From: Neelides folsomi
Taxonomy: Eukaryota > Arthropoda > Collembola > Neelipleona > Neelidae
Assembly: GCA_034687125.1 (NCBI GenBank)
Contig: JAQGBZ010000098.1
Location: 1 to 64,000, forward strand
Reading direction: 5' to 3'
Length of the DNA: 64,000 nucleotides
Below, piece after piece: positions 1 to 11,960 of this stretch. The translations under genes and the position numbers were made by a program. Every line of letters starts with the position of its first letter. Position 1 is the stretch's first letter. The notes beneath the pieces are model-generated. The model searched no databases. It was given only the letters and a program-made list of their open reading frames with translations, and was not told the origin of the DNA.

Positions 1-261
1 GATTTGATTAAAAACTTAATAATTCTTTTATAATCCACTATTTTTTTATTTGGAACCTTTGCGGTATTTTTTGGAGTTTCGGCGGAAACCGAGAAAAACT
101 GGAAAAAAATCAGTCTCGAGGCGTTTTACGATTCTGACCTTCAATTATTTAATTTATTTTGTAAAAGATTATCATTGTGATTATGAATGTATTTAAAATC
201 ACTCAATTACAATTTCATTACTTATGATAGAAATATATTTAAGTTTTGAATGATGTTTCAG
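1..261. other. Upstream intron or 5' region of the lysine-rich gene
   Basis: This is AT-rich sequence without a supported exon. It ends in a good splice acceptor (tgatgtttcag, to 261), so at least part of it is probably intron. The earlier exons of the following gene would lie outside the window or are too short to recognise. Confidence 0.4.
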
Positions 262-1364
262 ATGCAAGCATCAATTCAAAAATTGAAAATGAAGTACCGA
301 AAGAAGCCAAAGAAGAAATGTCTTTCATGTCGAAGCTCTCTAGTATTATCAACGAAAATGGGTTCGAGGAAGGTGTTGAAAGCACAGAAGATTTGAAAAT
401 GCAAACAGAAAAACAATGGGATGATTTGATGGACGAACTTCTTGGGATTCTCGAAGCTCAAGAAGCAAAAGCGAAAGCGAAAGAAAATTCAAAATTCAAA
501 CCAGGAAAAATTTACTCGGTTGATAATGGTGGGAAAGAAAAGATTCGATACACGAAACCACCTGATGACTCGAATAAGCCGATATTGGTGAGAAATAGAG
601 CCGAGGATTTCTTAGATGATGATAAAATGGTGCCGGAAATCGGAGATGAGATCGGAGATTTCAAACAATTTCTCCGACTCAAGAGGGCATTCTTCGAGTC
701 ACGTGTTCCTACTGAAGGCCAAGAGCAATCCGAAGAAACCAAAACTTTCAATGCCGAACATAAAGAGGAGCTCATGAAAATGGTCGAAGCTCAAGTTGCG
801 AAAGATGCAGAAATAGCCAAGAACAACGGTCTGGTCGATGAGAGTTCTTCAAATAATGGAGTAAATGAAAATGAAAAGTACAACAGAGAGAATGAAATGC
901 AACCGATTATTATTGTTGGGCAATCAGAGGAGGATGAGGACATTGAGCCACCAAGGATTTCAAAAGAGGAAGAGAAATCAAAGGCAAAAAAGGAAAAGAA
1001 GGCAAAGAAAGTCAAAAACGAAGAGATCAATAAAGCAAAAAATGAAGAAAATAAGAAAGCTAAATTCGAAGAGAGCAAAAAATGGAAAAATGAAGAAAAT
1101 AAGAAAGCTAAATTCGAAGAAAGCAAAAAATGGAAAAATGAACACAAGAAAGGGAAAAGTGCTGAGAATAAAAAATGGAAGAAATCCGAGGTTTACGATA
1201 AAATTAAGGAAAAAGATGAAGGACGTGATTGGCAATCTGGTCGAGCCACCGGGAGAGATCAATTGAGAAGTGAGGAGAAAAAGAAGGAATTCAATGGTAA
1301 GAAAGCAAAAAATTGGCAAATGGAGAGAGAGAAAATCAGAGAGAAAATGCGTAATAATAAATAA
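262..1364 (+). CDS. Last exon of an unrecognised lysine-rich charged protein (5' partial)
   Basis: A long open frame runs from a splice acceptor at 261 to a TAA at 1362-1364. No ATG lies at the start of the open frame, and the acceptor sets the phase, so this reads as a terminal exon of about 367 residues. The first in-frame ATG is near 318. The N-terminal two thirds are acidic and mixed, with a plausible folded part around DDSNKPILVRNRAEDF and FKQFLRLKRAFFESRVP. The last 130 residues are Lys/Glu/Asn-rich, predicted to be helical or disordered, and contain a 16-residue unit repeated twice exactly in register (KNEENKKAKFEESKKW) plus degenerate copies. I do not recognise a family. A nucleolar, chromatin or cytoskeletal scaffold would fit the composition, but that is a guess. 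Reverse-strand open frames here are shadows of the A-rich coding strand. Confidence 0.7.
1039..1134 (+). repeat. 48-bp in-frame tandem repeat, two copies
   Basis: Two adjacent copies of a 48-bp unit encode the same 16 residues. They differ by about one base (gagagc versus gaaagc). Partial copies follow (KNEHKKGKSAENKKWKK). The near identity at DNA level implies a recent tandem duplication inside the exon. Confidence 0.85.
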
Positions 1365-3712
1365 TTATAATTAATATATGAAAGGTCTATGATTTAGTTT
1401 AGATATGAGAAGGTGAAATCTTGGAGAGTCTATATTCAATCAACTACCTATGCTACAAATCTATCTCTACTACTCTACATAAACATTTCTTCAATTTTAT
1501 TTCTTTTTCTATTGTCTTCCTTATTTCTATTCTTTAACTTTGCTATATTCTTATACTAACATTTTAGTTTTTTCCAATTTCAATCAAACTAATCTTCTAA
1601 TCATTCTTCAATTTTAATCTCAATTCAAATCTCATCTTCCTGATTATAATTTTAAGCAAGTACTACATATTTATGTATTATAAACGTGTAGAACTTATAC
1701 CTGACGATATGATATTTTAGCAAGACTAAAAATCCATATATATATAACTTTTACTGTGTTATCTCTAGTTTAATATCATTTTAAAAAGAAATATGTATAA
1801 TACATATAATATTTATGTTTATTAATTACATGTAAGAATTATTTTAACGTATCAGATGGTTTAATATAAATACATAATTATATGAATTGTGTATTTACCA
1901 ATGTATCATGTAAATGTGAATATACACATTATTCCCTTATATCCGCTTTTAGTGGATTTTCAAACTCTTCTGACTCCTTCCTCATCTGACAAACACAGAT
2001 GAAACAGAAGCGACACAAATAATTTGTAAGTTTTAAAAGTTTTGTCAATTCATTCGAATACGCTAATAGAAAAATAAAATAAATAAATAGTATTTATGTC
2101 TGTATATTGGATATATAAAAAAGCATTTGCTCTTATTTAGAAATCAGTAAGAAGTTAATATACATCTCTGTATGAATTAATAAATGGATTTATAATCACG
2201 TAACACGCGCCGTTTTAATTATAATAATAGCAATGTTGAATAGTAATTGATGTATAACATATGAATTGGATTTAATTGGTAAGTGATAGGGGAGGTATAT
2301 TAGAACGTGCTAGTACCTTAGATGAAAATGGATAATGGGGTATTAACATTAATGTTTAAGCAGTAATAGTAATAAATAAGTACAAATGTGCGTGCATCTG
2401 TTTTACTCTATATGCATCACGCTGTTTGGGTGAAAAAATTAATTATTAATAATTTAAAGCATGTACTTAAAATTTATATATAAAATAAGATTATTGGCGT
2501 TAGCTGCGCGAAAATGTTACGTAACTGATATTTGTTAGAAGATAATTATAGCGTTATGTACAGGTATGCACAGGTGTATGTGTATGGTTAAATCGCTCGT
2601 ATTATCTGATGTGTATGTAATTGTGTGATAACAATTAGTTTTATTATTTACATTTTTGTCAAGAATATTTAATAATCGTTCATAATAATGCTATTTAAAT
2701 ATTAAGCTAATTAATGTGAAGCAATTGATTTTACCAATTGAAAATCGAAATTATAGTTAGGTATAATCGTATTATGAAAAATAGGCCCTAAGCAATTATG
2801 TAGCAATATATGAATTCTTATATGGTCTTGTACATTTATTTTGAGCTAAATTCTATAAAATGATTATAATGTTTTACTATATAATTGGATTGAAAATAAT
2901 AATAGTTTTAATTTTTCAATTTTATTTGGCATTTGACAATTGACCATGTTATAAAAACGTATACACAAATCTAAAACGAATGCGTATTTTCTTTACAATC
3001 AATGTAGAATTAAAAGGATAAATATTTTTTTCAGTTCGAATTATTGATTAAACATTGCCAATCGGTAATCATTTAACTACAATTATTAACGAATCGATTT
3101 AAAAGTTTAATTGAACAATTATTTGACGATTTTCTTAACAAATAATAATATAAATTACGATACAATTGATTCCATTGTTCTACTACACCATTATTCCACT
3201 GAGTCTATATTGTAATTAAATCATTAATTGATGTTGAAAATAAATTACTTGCTTAAATATTATCACCAGTGTTTATAGTATATTATAATAATTTTAATGA
3301 GCCCATAAACTAAAACATCAAAACATTAACGTAAATCTATGTATAAAGGATAAACCATTCTCATATTGCATATTTTCACCGTTCCTCATTTATTCCACTT
3401 GAAATACTATGTATATTACAATAGAAATACAACAACTTTATACTTTTAAATAATACGAGTTAAATGCCTGGGTTGGTTCAACCAAGCTGGAACTTTATAG
3501 CCACTATTAACAAAATTAACAATCACCACATCAACTATCTAAGCCTTAAACTATTAATTTAATAACCTTTGACTTCAGCATTAGAAAACAAATATCATGA
3601 GGGAATATCTATTGTACCTCTATTGTATTCTATTTACATAAAGAATTCAACTAATATCACATGGCAAGGTTAAATTACATAGGAAAGTAATGACTATAAT
3701 AATAACTTGTGA
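1365..3712. other. AT-rich intergenic region
   Basis: About 2.3 kb between the + strand lysine-rich gene and the 3' end of the - strand mannosidase gene. It holds only AT-rich sequence with scattered short A/T runs and probably both 3' UTRs. I see no exon, RNA gene or repeat with clear ends. Confidence 0.6.
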
Positions 3713-6700
3713 TCAAACTGAGTTGAGCTGAGTAAAATTAGGTAAATAATCGACTTCACTATTAAGATACTTGACAAGAAAACCATAAACCTCCATTGGT
3801 CTCATTAAAATGGATTCATTACTCAAAGACTTTCCGTTATGAATAAAAGAAAGGGTCATGTGCTCCATTTTCTCATCCAAAAGTCCTCCAAATAAATCCT
3901 TTTGATTGAACTGCAATAAAATAAACATAAGTTTACAATAATCCATTCCATGAAGCCAAATCATAAATTGCTTTACATGATATTTTACCTTCCCGAGATG
4001 GGCCGAATCCATCAAACATTGAGAGATTGGGATGATCCCAATGAATCTTCCATCAAATCCAAGTCTCCTTATAAGAAGTCCAGTTTCAGGCTTTGCTACG
4101 TAACTATTCGTATCAAAAGCATTTTCATACTCGGGCAGAGGTTGAGCATTGATTAATTCGAGATCGCATGGCAAGCCGATTTGAGCCTGATTGAAATCAT
4201 AAACCGGTGGAAATTTCTTGACTTCGAGTACGACTGGATTCACGAATGAGTGAAAAGGATAAAGGAGGTTGTGGAGGACTAATTGGGATTCGAGGGAAAG
4301 CATTGGTGGTTTCTTCTCCTTTTCTGAATCCTGTAATTACAATATAGTTTTAAAGTTAATTAAAAGATATTTTAAAAATCATAATCGTTATAATGTTGAA
4401 ATATTCTAAAGTTTATTTACTTGGCATAATACTGGCTCAATCATAAGTTTGAAAACATTAAGCGTTTCAACATTATCCAATGCTCCTTGATCAACGCCTC
4501 TGTTGTCGTCTTGCATAAGTCGACGATCCATCATTATCTGTAATTAAAAAATAAGTTATTCGTTTAAATAATTACTAAAAAATATTGAAGTTAGAACCTC
4601 TATTTCTCCAGAATTTAAGCTAGCTGCGCCAAGAGGTTGTTTACTTAATACTGTCATTCTTAATTCAGAGTCTTCAATATAAGCAGCCGTTGGCATTGGA
4701 TAGTAATGAGCTTGGATGGGTAGTTTGCTGAATCGCTTCCGTTGAATCATCTAAAGAGTAGAAGTTTTGATTTTACAATGTTAAAGATCAAAAAGTCAGA
4801 TTTTATATGATGTTAATATAATAAATATAATATTTATAATAGTGGAAGAGCAATAAAAGTACCTGAAACCCATTGAGATCTGTGTAAAAATGATCTTGGG
4901 ATTTAATATCAGATTCGATTTTCATCATAAGCTCAAAGTTAGATTCCCTTCTGATGTCAACAATGTTTGTAATATCAATTGAGTATTGATCAAAACCTAA
5001 AAAATATAAAGTTCCGAATTCATTAAATATTTAATTATTATAAATTCAAATAATAACTTTAATTTTATATACCATAGATTGTGATTTGTATGTCATCTTA
5101 CCTTCATAATTATAGAGAGTTACTCTATGCTTTATTTGTGATAACCAAACTTCAACATAACTTTGGAACTTCCCTTTAACAATCCTGACAAAGGGAGCTC
5201 CAACTTGAAGTGGTTCAGATTTTCCACCAGGAAGAAATAGATATAATCCGGAGGTTTCCTGAGAATGGCGAGCTCCATATCTTTAGAAAAAAATATATAA
5301 TTTTACATAAAGTACTTATACTTACCTTTATGTATACTTAAATAAATTAATGACATTAAGAATTTTTAGTTATAATCATTAACACACTCACTTATTCATA
5401 CTGATAGAAACAAAATGTTTTTTGTCGTTTACAATGACCGAATTCAAGAACCCATTCTCATTGAATTTTAATTTCAAATGGCCATTCGAAATTTGAATTT
5501 CTTTATTGGGTTCCAATATTCTTGGAGAGAAAAATGGATCATCAGATACTATTTTTGAAGGAGCGTTAACAAATTTGATTTCTGGGCTTTGCATTGACTC
5601 CCTATAAATATTTCATAAATGTTTAAAATTAAATAGAATACTAACTTTTGTAATCGTAAAAATTTATTTTGTATAATTTATGTACAATTTATGCACATTG
5701 AAAAAAATTAATTATAACTTACTTTTTTTCTGTTGAGTATTCGAGCCAAAAATTTTCTACAGTGAGAGGATAAATCTCTGTAGGAAAACTAATATGAAAA
5801 ATATTTTTCGATACGACAGTTTTTTCTTCAAAGTATGGCAAAATTTCAAAATCGATTTCATTTCCATCAAGTCTAAATATCTATAAAGATACGAAACTTT
5901 CTGTAATTTCATTTTAATAATTTTATGCACATTCAATAAATGTAAATCAAAAATTAAGGTCTGTATCAAATATATAAAATCTTACTCGTAAATTGTTTGT
6001 TGAAACGTGAAGTTCAACTAGCATATTCCGTTTGTATCCATCTGGGTTAAATACTGTCACCAGTCGTTTATTGATTTCTCGGTCGAGAACAATGAGATTA
6101 AAGCGTGAAAGTGTAGAATACTCTTCTCTATTATTTGTTGATTCCATAAAGATAGAGTCTTCGTGGATTTGGTCAGGGATAAATTGCTCACTCGTCAGCA
6201 ATCCCAAACTCTGCTGCATTACAAAATTTGCGTCTTTCACTCCCTCAAGCAACCTATAGAAGAAAATGTTACACTTTGTTTTATAAAATATATGCTAATA
6301 AATATTATCAAATCTTACTTCATTGCATAGTCAGTCATAACAAAATCCTTTGAAGTTCCAGTGACTCCATCGTGATGTTGAAATAAGCTTAAATGTCTTC
6401 GGCTCCTTATTAACTTTCCGATAAGATTTTTAACAAATGGTAGCTTCGTAATTGATCCGTATTTTCGAGAAAGTTCGGAAGTCATTAAAGTATAAGCCAG
6501 ATGAGCAGCTCTGCCAATAAATATTTAATTAGTAAACTCGTCAAATCACGATTAATCAGTTTCTACATTCTACTTATGTTTGATAATATAAGTGAAATAG
6601 ATATTTAGAATACCTTAAATGATCTATAAGCTCTCGGTCAAATGCTTTGTGAAAAGGTCGAGAAGTAAAATATCCACTCCAATAATTGTCGTCTTTGTCA

Positions 6701-8915
6701 GCATAAGTAAAAAAATCTCCAGAAAGAACCAAAGGGTTAAATCTCCCGATTTTAACTTCTTCACTAACAGCGGAGAAGTATTCGTCAAGTGTACCGAACT
6801 TAACCTAAATTATTCATAAAATAAAATCATCAGCACATTCTTATCCATTCTATATAACATTCTACATTCCACAAATTGCCATCCAAGTAAATTAATAGCC
6901 AACATATCATACCTCTGCATTTAAGTCTGAATTTGCGTTAATATAGTCGAATATTTTCCCGTAGTTTGAAGCTTGAGCTTCCCATTCTTTCATGTCAACC
7001 CATCGAAAATCGTCTCCGAGAGGAATCAATAAAATATTTGTCTTGTAGAGCATCGCCTTTTTCTTATATTGGTCAAGTAGCAGTAACGATCTAAATAAAC
7101 CAAAAACATATATTTAATTCTTTATTTGGTGTAATGTAAAAATTCACAAATCTTTAATAAATTGTGATTTAAAACATAGATACGCATATTAAATATTGTA
7201 GTGTTATACCGCTCTTTAACATTTTTAGCAATAACAGGCTTTGGAGGAATTCTCCATGGACAAGTCATTCCTGAGACTGATGGCATTCTTTTAAAATCAA
7301 ATTGACAACAAACTTTTGGATCTGGGCCGCAAGTGTGTGGAACATCGTAACTATAAAATGGCATCATGTGGCAAAAAATATCTGAAGATCCAGAATCATC
7401 TGAAATAAATTAAAACCAATAAATAATTAGTTTTCACTATTTAATAATATTTAAAGCTATCTGTTCTTAAAATAAAAGTTAAGTACCCCAATTTTGCCTC
7501 CATTTAAACTCTAAATTCTGTCTTTCAGCCAAATACTTTTTAACCGAGTAATGAGTCCTTTGGATGAGCATATTCGTTAAACCAGATCTTTTCAGAAAGT
7601 AAGCCATTGTAGGAGACATTCCAAAAGGATCTATAGACCACCCATTTCTGAAACATTAATAATATCATTAGAATCATCCAATATTCGGGCTTTTAAAAAG
7701 ATTTTACTTTGGTATGTAATTTAAATGATGATAGAGCCATTGATGTCCTTCAATCATTTGTATAAGCACTGAAAAATAGTGAGAATTCGCTTCATCTGGC
7801 ATGACCCATCCACCAGTTACAAATTCAAGTTGTTTGTTATCAACGAGTCTATTAAATTGAAGAGAGAAAGTTAGCAAAATTTTCGAATATGAAAATTGTA
7901 ATTATTTTGTGTAAAGGAACTAACTTTTTGACACTGTTTTTATCGTCATCACCCAATTCGTTCCACCAAAGGTTGAAATATGAAATTTCAGCCCAAATGA
8001 ATTTCATGGATGGATCTTTTTTCATAAATTGAAGCATTGAGTCTAAAATGGATTTGGTTTCTTCTCTGAAATATCTCTCAAAAGTTTTTTTCCAGCCTTA
8101 AATAAAATAAATAAAACTTATTACCTAATACTGGTTATTTGTTAAATTAATTCTATATTCATTCATATTAGTTCTATATTCATTTAAAATTAAGATAATT
8201 AAAAGTACCAGGATCATTGTGTGAATGTGGAATAACAAAAACTTTGAGCTTTCTTTGTGAATCGAATCTATAATTATCAATTTCGACATTCCATCCTTGC
8301 TTCCAAACTCCTCCATCAATGTTATCAAATTTCATTTCTTCATAAACATCTAGCATCTAAAATTAATAAAATAAAAGATCGATATCTTCAGTAGTATTAT
8401 ATTTTAAATAAGTACATGATGTAAAATGATTACATTTATGTCAGATTTTGCATTTAAGCCTATCGAAAAAGCTGAACTGCAAGAAGACTGGGAAATGAGA
8501 TCATTTTCTTTATTTCCTCCAGAAAGTTCATCAACAAACTCGGGTTCGTCCTTTATTCCTTTATTTTCGGTTTCTGTAACGCTGTCAAAGGCAAGTTCTT
8601 CAATCTCCTTCATAGATTTTCGGTGTCCAACAATTGCCGATTCCAAATCTCTCAATTTTGATTCGATCTGTGAGAACTCGACCTATATTTCATATAAAAT
8701 ACACACAATAATGACTTGGACAATATCAAAACATTAGTTAAATAATGGAGATTTAATATTCATCATTGTTTCTAATATTATTTGATAACTGATTTTACCT
8801 GATTTGCTGATAGAGAATTACGAAGTGATACGGAGCTTGTCAACACGTAAAATAATCCAAAGCAAACGATAACGAAGCCAGCAGTACCAACGATAAAAAT
8901 CTTTTTCAAGTCCAT
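3713..8915 (-). CDS. MAN2A1: Golgi alpha-mannosidase II (GH38), complete, 19 exons
   Basis: Trims two mannoses from GlcNAcMan5GlcNAc2 during N-glycan maturation in the medial Golgi. Exons 5'->3': 8915-8799, 8682-8434, 8356-8209, 8096-7925, 7848-7708, 7647-7487, 7399-7210, 7090-6913, 6804-6614, 6510-6319, 6253-5986, 5880-5723, 5601-5392, 5280-5102, 4996-4863, 4750-4598, 4537-4421, 4330-3989, 3910-3713. They sum to 3498 nt (1165 aa), close to fly and human enzymes. A short cytosolic tail (MDLKK) precedes one membrane anchor (about residues 6-28), giving type II topology, then a stem. Catalytic-domain motifs seen: PHSHNDPGW (zinc His/Asp), [31 protein letters not shown] (nucleophile Asp), [16 protein letters not shown] and QHHDGVTGT (zinc His). 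The start codon follows a 5'-UTR intron acceptor (ttctgtag). Oddity: His after IDPFG is Met. The exact paralogue (MAN2A1 or MAN2A2 type) cannot be told. Confidence 0.96.
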
Positions 8916-9410
8916 TTTACTACAGAAAATTAGAACGCTATTAAAATAAACTTCAACATTAAAAAATAACGTTTAATAACATTTCATATTATGTAATTGT
9001 GCCTATGCATAATAAATATTAAGTGTAGTTTGAGTTTCTTACTTGAATACAATGATATTGCCGTTTAAATTGAATTATTTTCAAATTATACAGACTTCGG
9101 ACTTTCACCAGTCTTAAAATTATTATTTACATTTAAAATTAAACCTAAAATTATGTTATGAATCAATTTATAAATTTAAGAGAGTAGTTTTAAAGTTTTA
9201 AGCTGGAATGGAACAAATACTTTTAACTGTATAATTAATTAAAAATGTTCTATAAGTGCGATGTTATACTTTTTCTTGTAATACTTCATAACAATACTTT
9301 TAAAATAAAAGTGTCAAATTGTCAATATTCGACAAACCTGTCAAAATGAACAAATCCCATTCCGGGATCTCAGTTCATCTCAATACTTTTGGTTTTTTGA
9401 GACTTGGAGA
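8916..9410. promoter_or_regulatory. 5' UTR exon, 5' intron and promoter region of the mannosidase gene
   Basis: Reading on the minus strand, a donor-like gtaag at about 9043 and the acceptor next to the ATG at 8915 outline a small 5'-UTR intron, so transcription probably begins upstream of 9050. No core promoter element could be assigned with confidence. Confidence 0.4.
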
Positions 9411-10162
9411 CCTGGAGCCGTATTCAGCGCTTTGGTTACTTTTTAGGTTACTTTTAACTTTTAGGTAACCTAATTTTTAACACCTAAATCAGAGGTTTTA
9501 ACATAAACCTAAAAAATTTGGTTACGGTATATTTTGGGTTACCGGAAAAAGTAAAATTGGTATCGGCTAATTTCCGCTCCAACAACGTGGCATTCGACTT
9601 TTTGGCGACTCTACTCTATTACGTAAGCTCAACTTGCCAAGGCCTAAATTATTAAAATTAAATTAAAAAAAACTATCTCTATTCGGAAAAGCGGTGCAGG
9701 TTGAAAAACGCGATACAATTTCATCTTAATTGACAAATAATTATTGTATAGCACATATTCTCATTCTCGGTTTTAACTTCAAGGCATACTTGAAGCGGCA
9801 ATGGGGCGAGTAATAGAATAAGATTGTTTCACAATGCCCATCAAATTTGTAGTCAATACCATGTAATTTATAAGCGTTAATTTGAAATTTTTAAAAATTA
9901 ATTTTTAAATATCAAATTTCGAAAATTCGAATTCCCGCTTATAAACATGTAATAAGCAAAAAATGAATGGGCATTGTGAAACAATTATCTATTACATTAT
10001 TCTAATTCTCGTCCCATCTCCGCTTCAAGTATGCCTTGAAGCTAATTATAATTTGGGTGTTTGGTGGAAAATTAGGTTACTTTTTAATTTGAGTTTTGAA
10101 TAAAGGTAAGCCTAAACCCATGGTATAAAAAAAGTTCCCCTTGCTCAGAATACGGCCCCAGG
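9411..10162. mobile_element. Non-autonomous inverted-repeat DNA element (MITE-like), nested
   Basis: The terminal inverted repeats match: the left end reads cctggagccgtattcagcgc and the right end, reverse-complemented, reads cctggggccgtattctgagc. About 750 bp lie between them without a transposase frame. Inside is a second, longer imperfect palindrome at 9777-10041, so this is either a foldback inside a MITE or one element with several inverted-repeat tiers. No clear target duplication was found. The family is uncertain; Harbinger-like is possible because a Harbinger fossil lies 3.3 kb away. Confidence 0.7.
9777..10041. repeat. Imperfect long inverted repeat (foldback)
   Basis: The left arm (9777-9842, beginning cttcaaggcatacttgaag) is matched by the reverse complement of the right arm (about 9967-10041) through the shared block gtttcacaatgcccat. 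A second inner pair, around 9859-9876 and 9937-9953 (ttataagcg / cgcttata), extends the stem. The whole block could fold into one hairpin of about 265 nt. Confidence 0.8.
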
Positions 10163-10415
10163 CGTAAAAGATTTGAAATGAGTCGAATGAATATGGATAG
10201 ATAGTGCAATGGATGGTTTACTCTTTTCTCAAAATATACATAAAGTATAGCACCGTTTGGAATTTTGCTTACGTTAGGGTTAATAACAGTTAAATGATTA
10301 TTCACACAATATACATTAGATAAACACATTGATGAGATTAATGAACTAAATAATATTCGTTTACAGGAACTTGTATGTTTTCAACTTGTTCATTATCATT
10401 ATATCCTTTTAAAAA

Positions 10416-10731
10416 TACAGGGTGATTAGTATAATTTGGGCTACTCCTGATATCTCTTTATAAACTATTAGTAAATGTGCAAATTATCGCCACCAAATGT
10501 GCCTTTTTGTATTTATCATTATATATAGAATCCAATAAAAGTTATATTAGGTTTAAAGTAGCATGAGTAAGAAAATAAAACTGGAGTTGGACGAATTGGT
10601 AAAAGGTTATTTGAGTTTCAATCTTTAAATCGAATCGAATCCAAATTAAAAGAATTAGGCTACGACACTGGAAGATCTACAATTGCCAGAATTCAAAATC
10701 AAGTTAGAATTAGAAGAAAATCCAAAAACCA
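10416..10731 (+). mobile_element. Tc1/mariner-like transposon remnant (5' end and N-terminal HTH)
   Basis: It begins near tacagggtgatt, a typical mariner-type terminus, followed about 140 bp later by an ATG at 10563 (MSKKIKLELDELVK). A frame change then gives a helix-turn-helix-like stretch (LNRIESKLKELGYDTGRSTI, then ARIQNQVR). This resembles the DNA-binding N terminus of Tc1/mariner transposases. A stop and a frame break are present, no DDE domain follows, and the sequence runs into a palindrome at 10732. Family assignment rests on pattern resemblance only. Confidence 0.55.
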
Positions 10732-10787
10732 ACTCACATTCCTATTTTTCCCAAAGCTGAAACTTTGGGAAAAATAGGAATGTGAGT
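10732..10787. repeat. Perfect 25-bp palindrome with 6-nt loop
   Basis: The arms 10732-10756 and 10763-10787 are exact reverse complements and are separated by ctgaaa. The left arm begins actcacattcctatttttcc. No T-run follows, so it is not a simple terminator. It abuts the transposon remnant directly. Confidence 0.95.
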
Positions 10788-10799
10788 ATTTATTTTCCA

Positions 10800-11025
10800 G
10801 GAAAGAAACATGTAAAAAATTCGGACTCAATTACCTCACAGGGAAGAAGAGTGAATTTGCCGTGATGCTCGATAAAGTTATAGGGAATACGAAGGATATT
10901 GACAAGAAAAAGATCAAATATGAATGAATGAATGTATTTTTATTGTTCGATTAAATAGCTTTCGCCCTTACGAACAGAAAAAGATCAAATATACATCTGG
11001 CCCAAATTCTACTAATCTTGTAAGT
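10800..11025 (+). pseudogene. Orphan coding-like fragment interrupted by a LINE tail
   Basis: An open stretch reads KKFGLNYLTGKKSEFAVMLD, then KVIGNTKDIDKKKIKY, up to 10921. Skipping the insertion at 10922-10975 and one copy of the target duplication, the same frame continues as TSGPNSTNL, then a donor-like gtaagt near 11020. I do not recognise the family. It could be a relic exon or part of the neighbouring transposon debris. Confidence 0.4.
10922..10975 (-). mobile_element. 5'-truncated LINE (or SINE) 3' tail with 17-bp target-site duplication
   Basis: A 54-bp insert is flanked by two identical 17-bp copies of agaaaaagatcaaatat (10905-10921 and 10976-10992). Read on the minus strand the insert ends in an AATAAA-like signal (gaacaataaaaatac) followed by an (ATTC)n tail, which is the layout of a 5'-truncated non-LTR retrotransposon copy of the CR1/L2/RTE style. 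The exact clade cannot be told from 54 bp. Confidence 0.85.
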
Positions 11026-11895
11026 CTATAAACCTTACAAAAACATTCAATCTAATTAATACGAATATTATACTTATAATATTATAATATCAATTCTTGT
11101 TAAATATATAAATAACTAAATATACTAGTAAATAAACTCATTTGAATTACGTATTAAATCCTTGTAGAACTTTTATGTATAGAAAATACATTGTGGACTG
11201 TAACTGTATGTGTATGTAACATTATATTTAAACAGTTTGGGTTAATGGCTTATTAGACAAATATTAAACAAGTTATAAAAACACATAAGAATAAGTCACA
11301 TTAAATTTATGCAGTTACACGACTTTTAAGTGTTTTAAGATTAGTAGTAGAATAATACATATTGATGCAAAATCATTTATTTTTAGGAGTTAAAGTATAA
11401 GAACGGAGAATTAGGATTATTTATTTGTTTAGGTTCAAAGCATAAAATTATAAGTTCCTAGAATTATAATTATTCCTTTATTTAGAGTTAAAATACAGAA
11501 TTAAGAAATTGTTGGAATTCTCGAAATAGTCTGATCCAATCCAGTCACATACAACACACAATTCTCAATATTAAATGTATAAAAACATAGGTCTGAATCT
11601 ATTTAACATACTTATTCTAAATAATATAAATAATTCAGATAAATAGATGCATGATTCTACACGTATTTATGAATCGAGGTGAGGTAGCTGTTCGCTCTCT
11701 CATTTTTTTCTCTTTCCTACTTTTATACATAGTTGATCCATTATCAAAGTTGCTTTTAACATAAATACTATTCAGCCGCTATTCATCTCAACTCCTGGAA
11801 ATTAAAAGTATAAAATATTCACAAATTAATTAAAATAACTAATAATTATCTATTCAAATGGTAATCATTAAATATATAATTGTTATTTCATTACA
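11026..11895. other. AT-rich region upstream of the PRXL2-like gene
   Basis: There is no convincing exon. The segment ends with an acceptor-like ttatttcattacag (to 11896) just before the PRXL2-like coding start, so its distal part is probably a 5'-UTR intron. A noncoding first exon and promoter may lie in 11600-11800, unconfirmed. Confidence 0.4.
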
Positions 11896-11960
11896 GTTTG
11901 GATGAGCGACCTACATTTGCAACATTGTTGAATTTTAGAATTCACGAAATAATCATTAAA

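Noticed and set aside
276-1319. Several minus-strand open frames opposite the lysine-rich exon
   Set aside because: Antisense of A-rich codons gives Phe/Leu/Ser runs; the plus-strand frame has a splice acceptor and a better protein composition.
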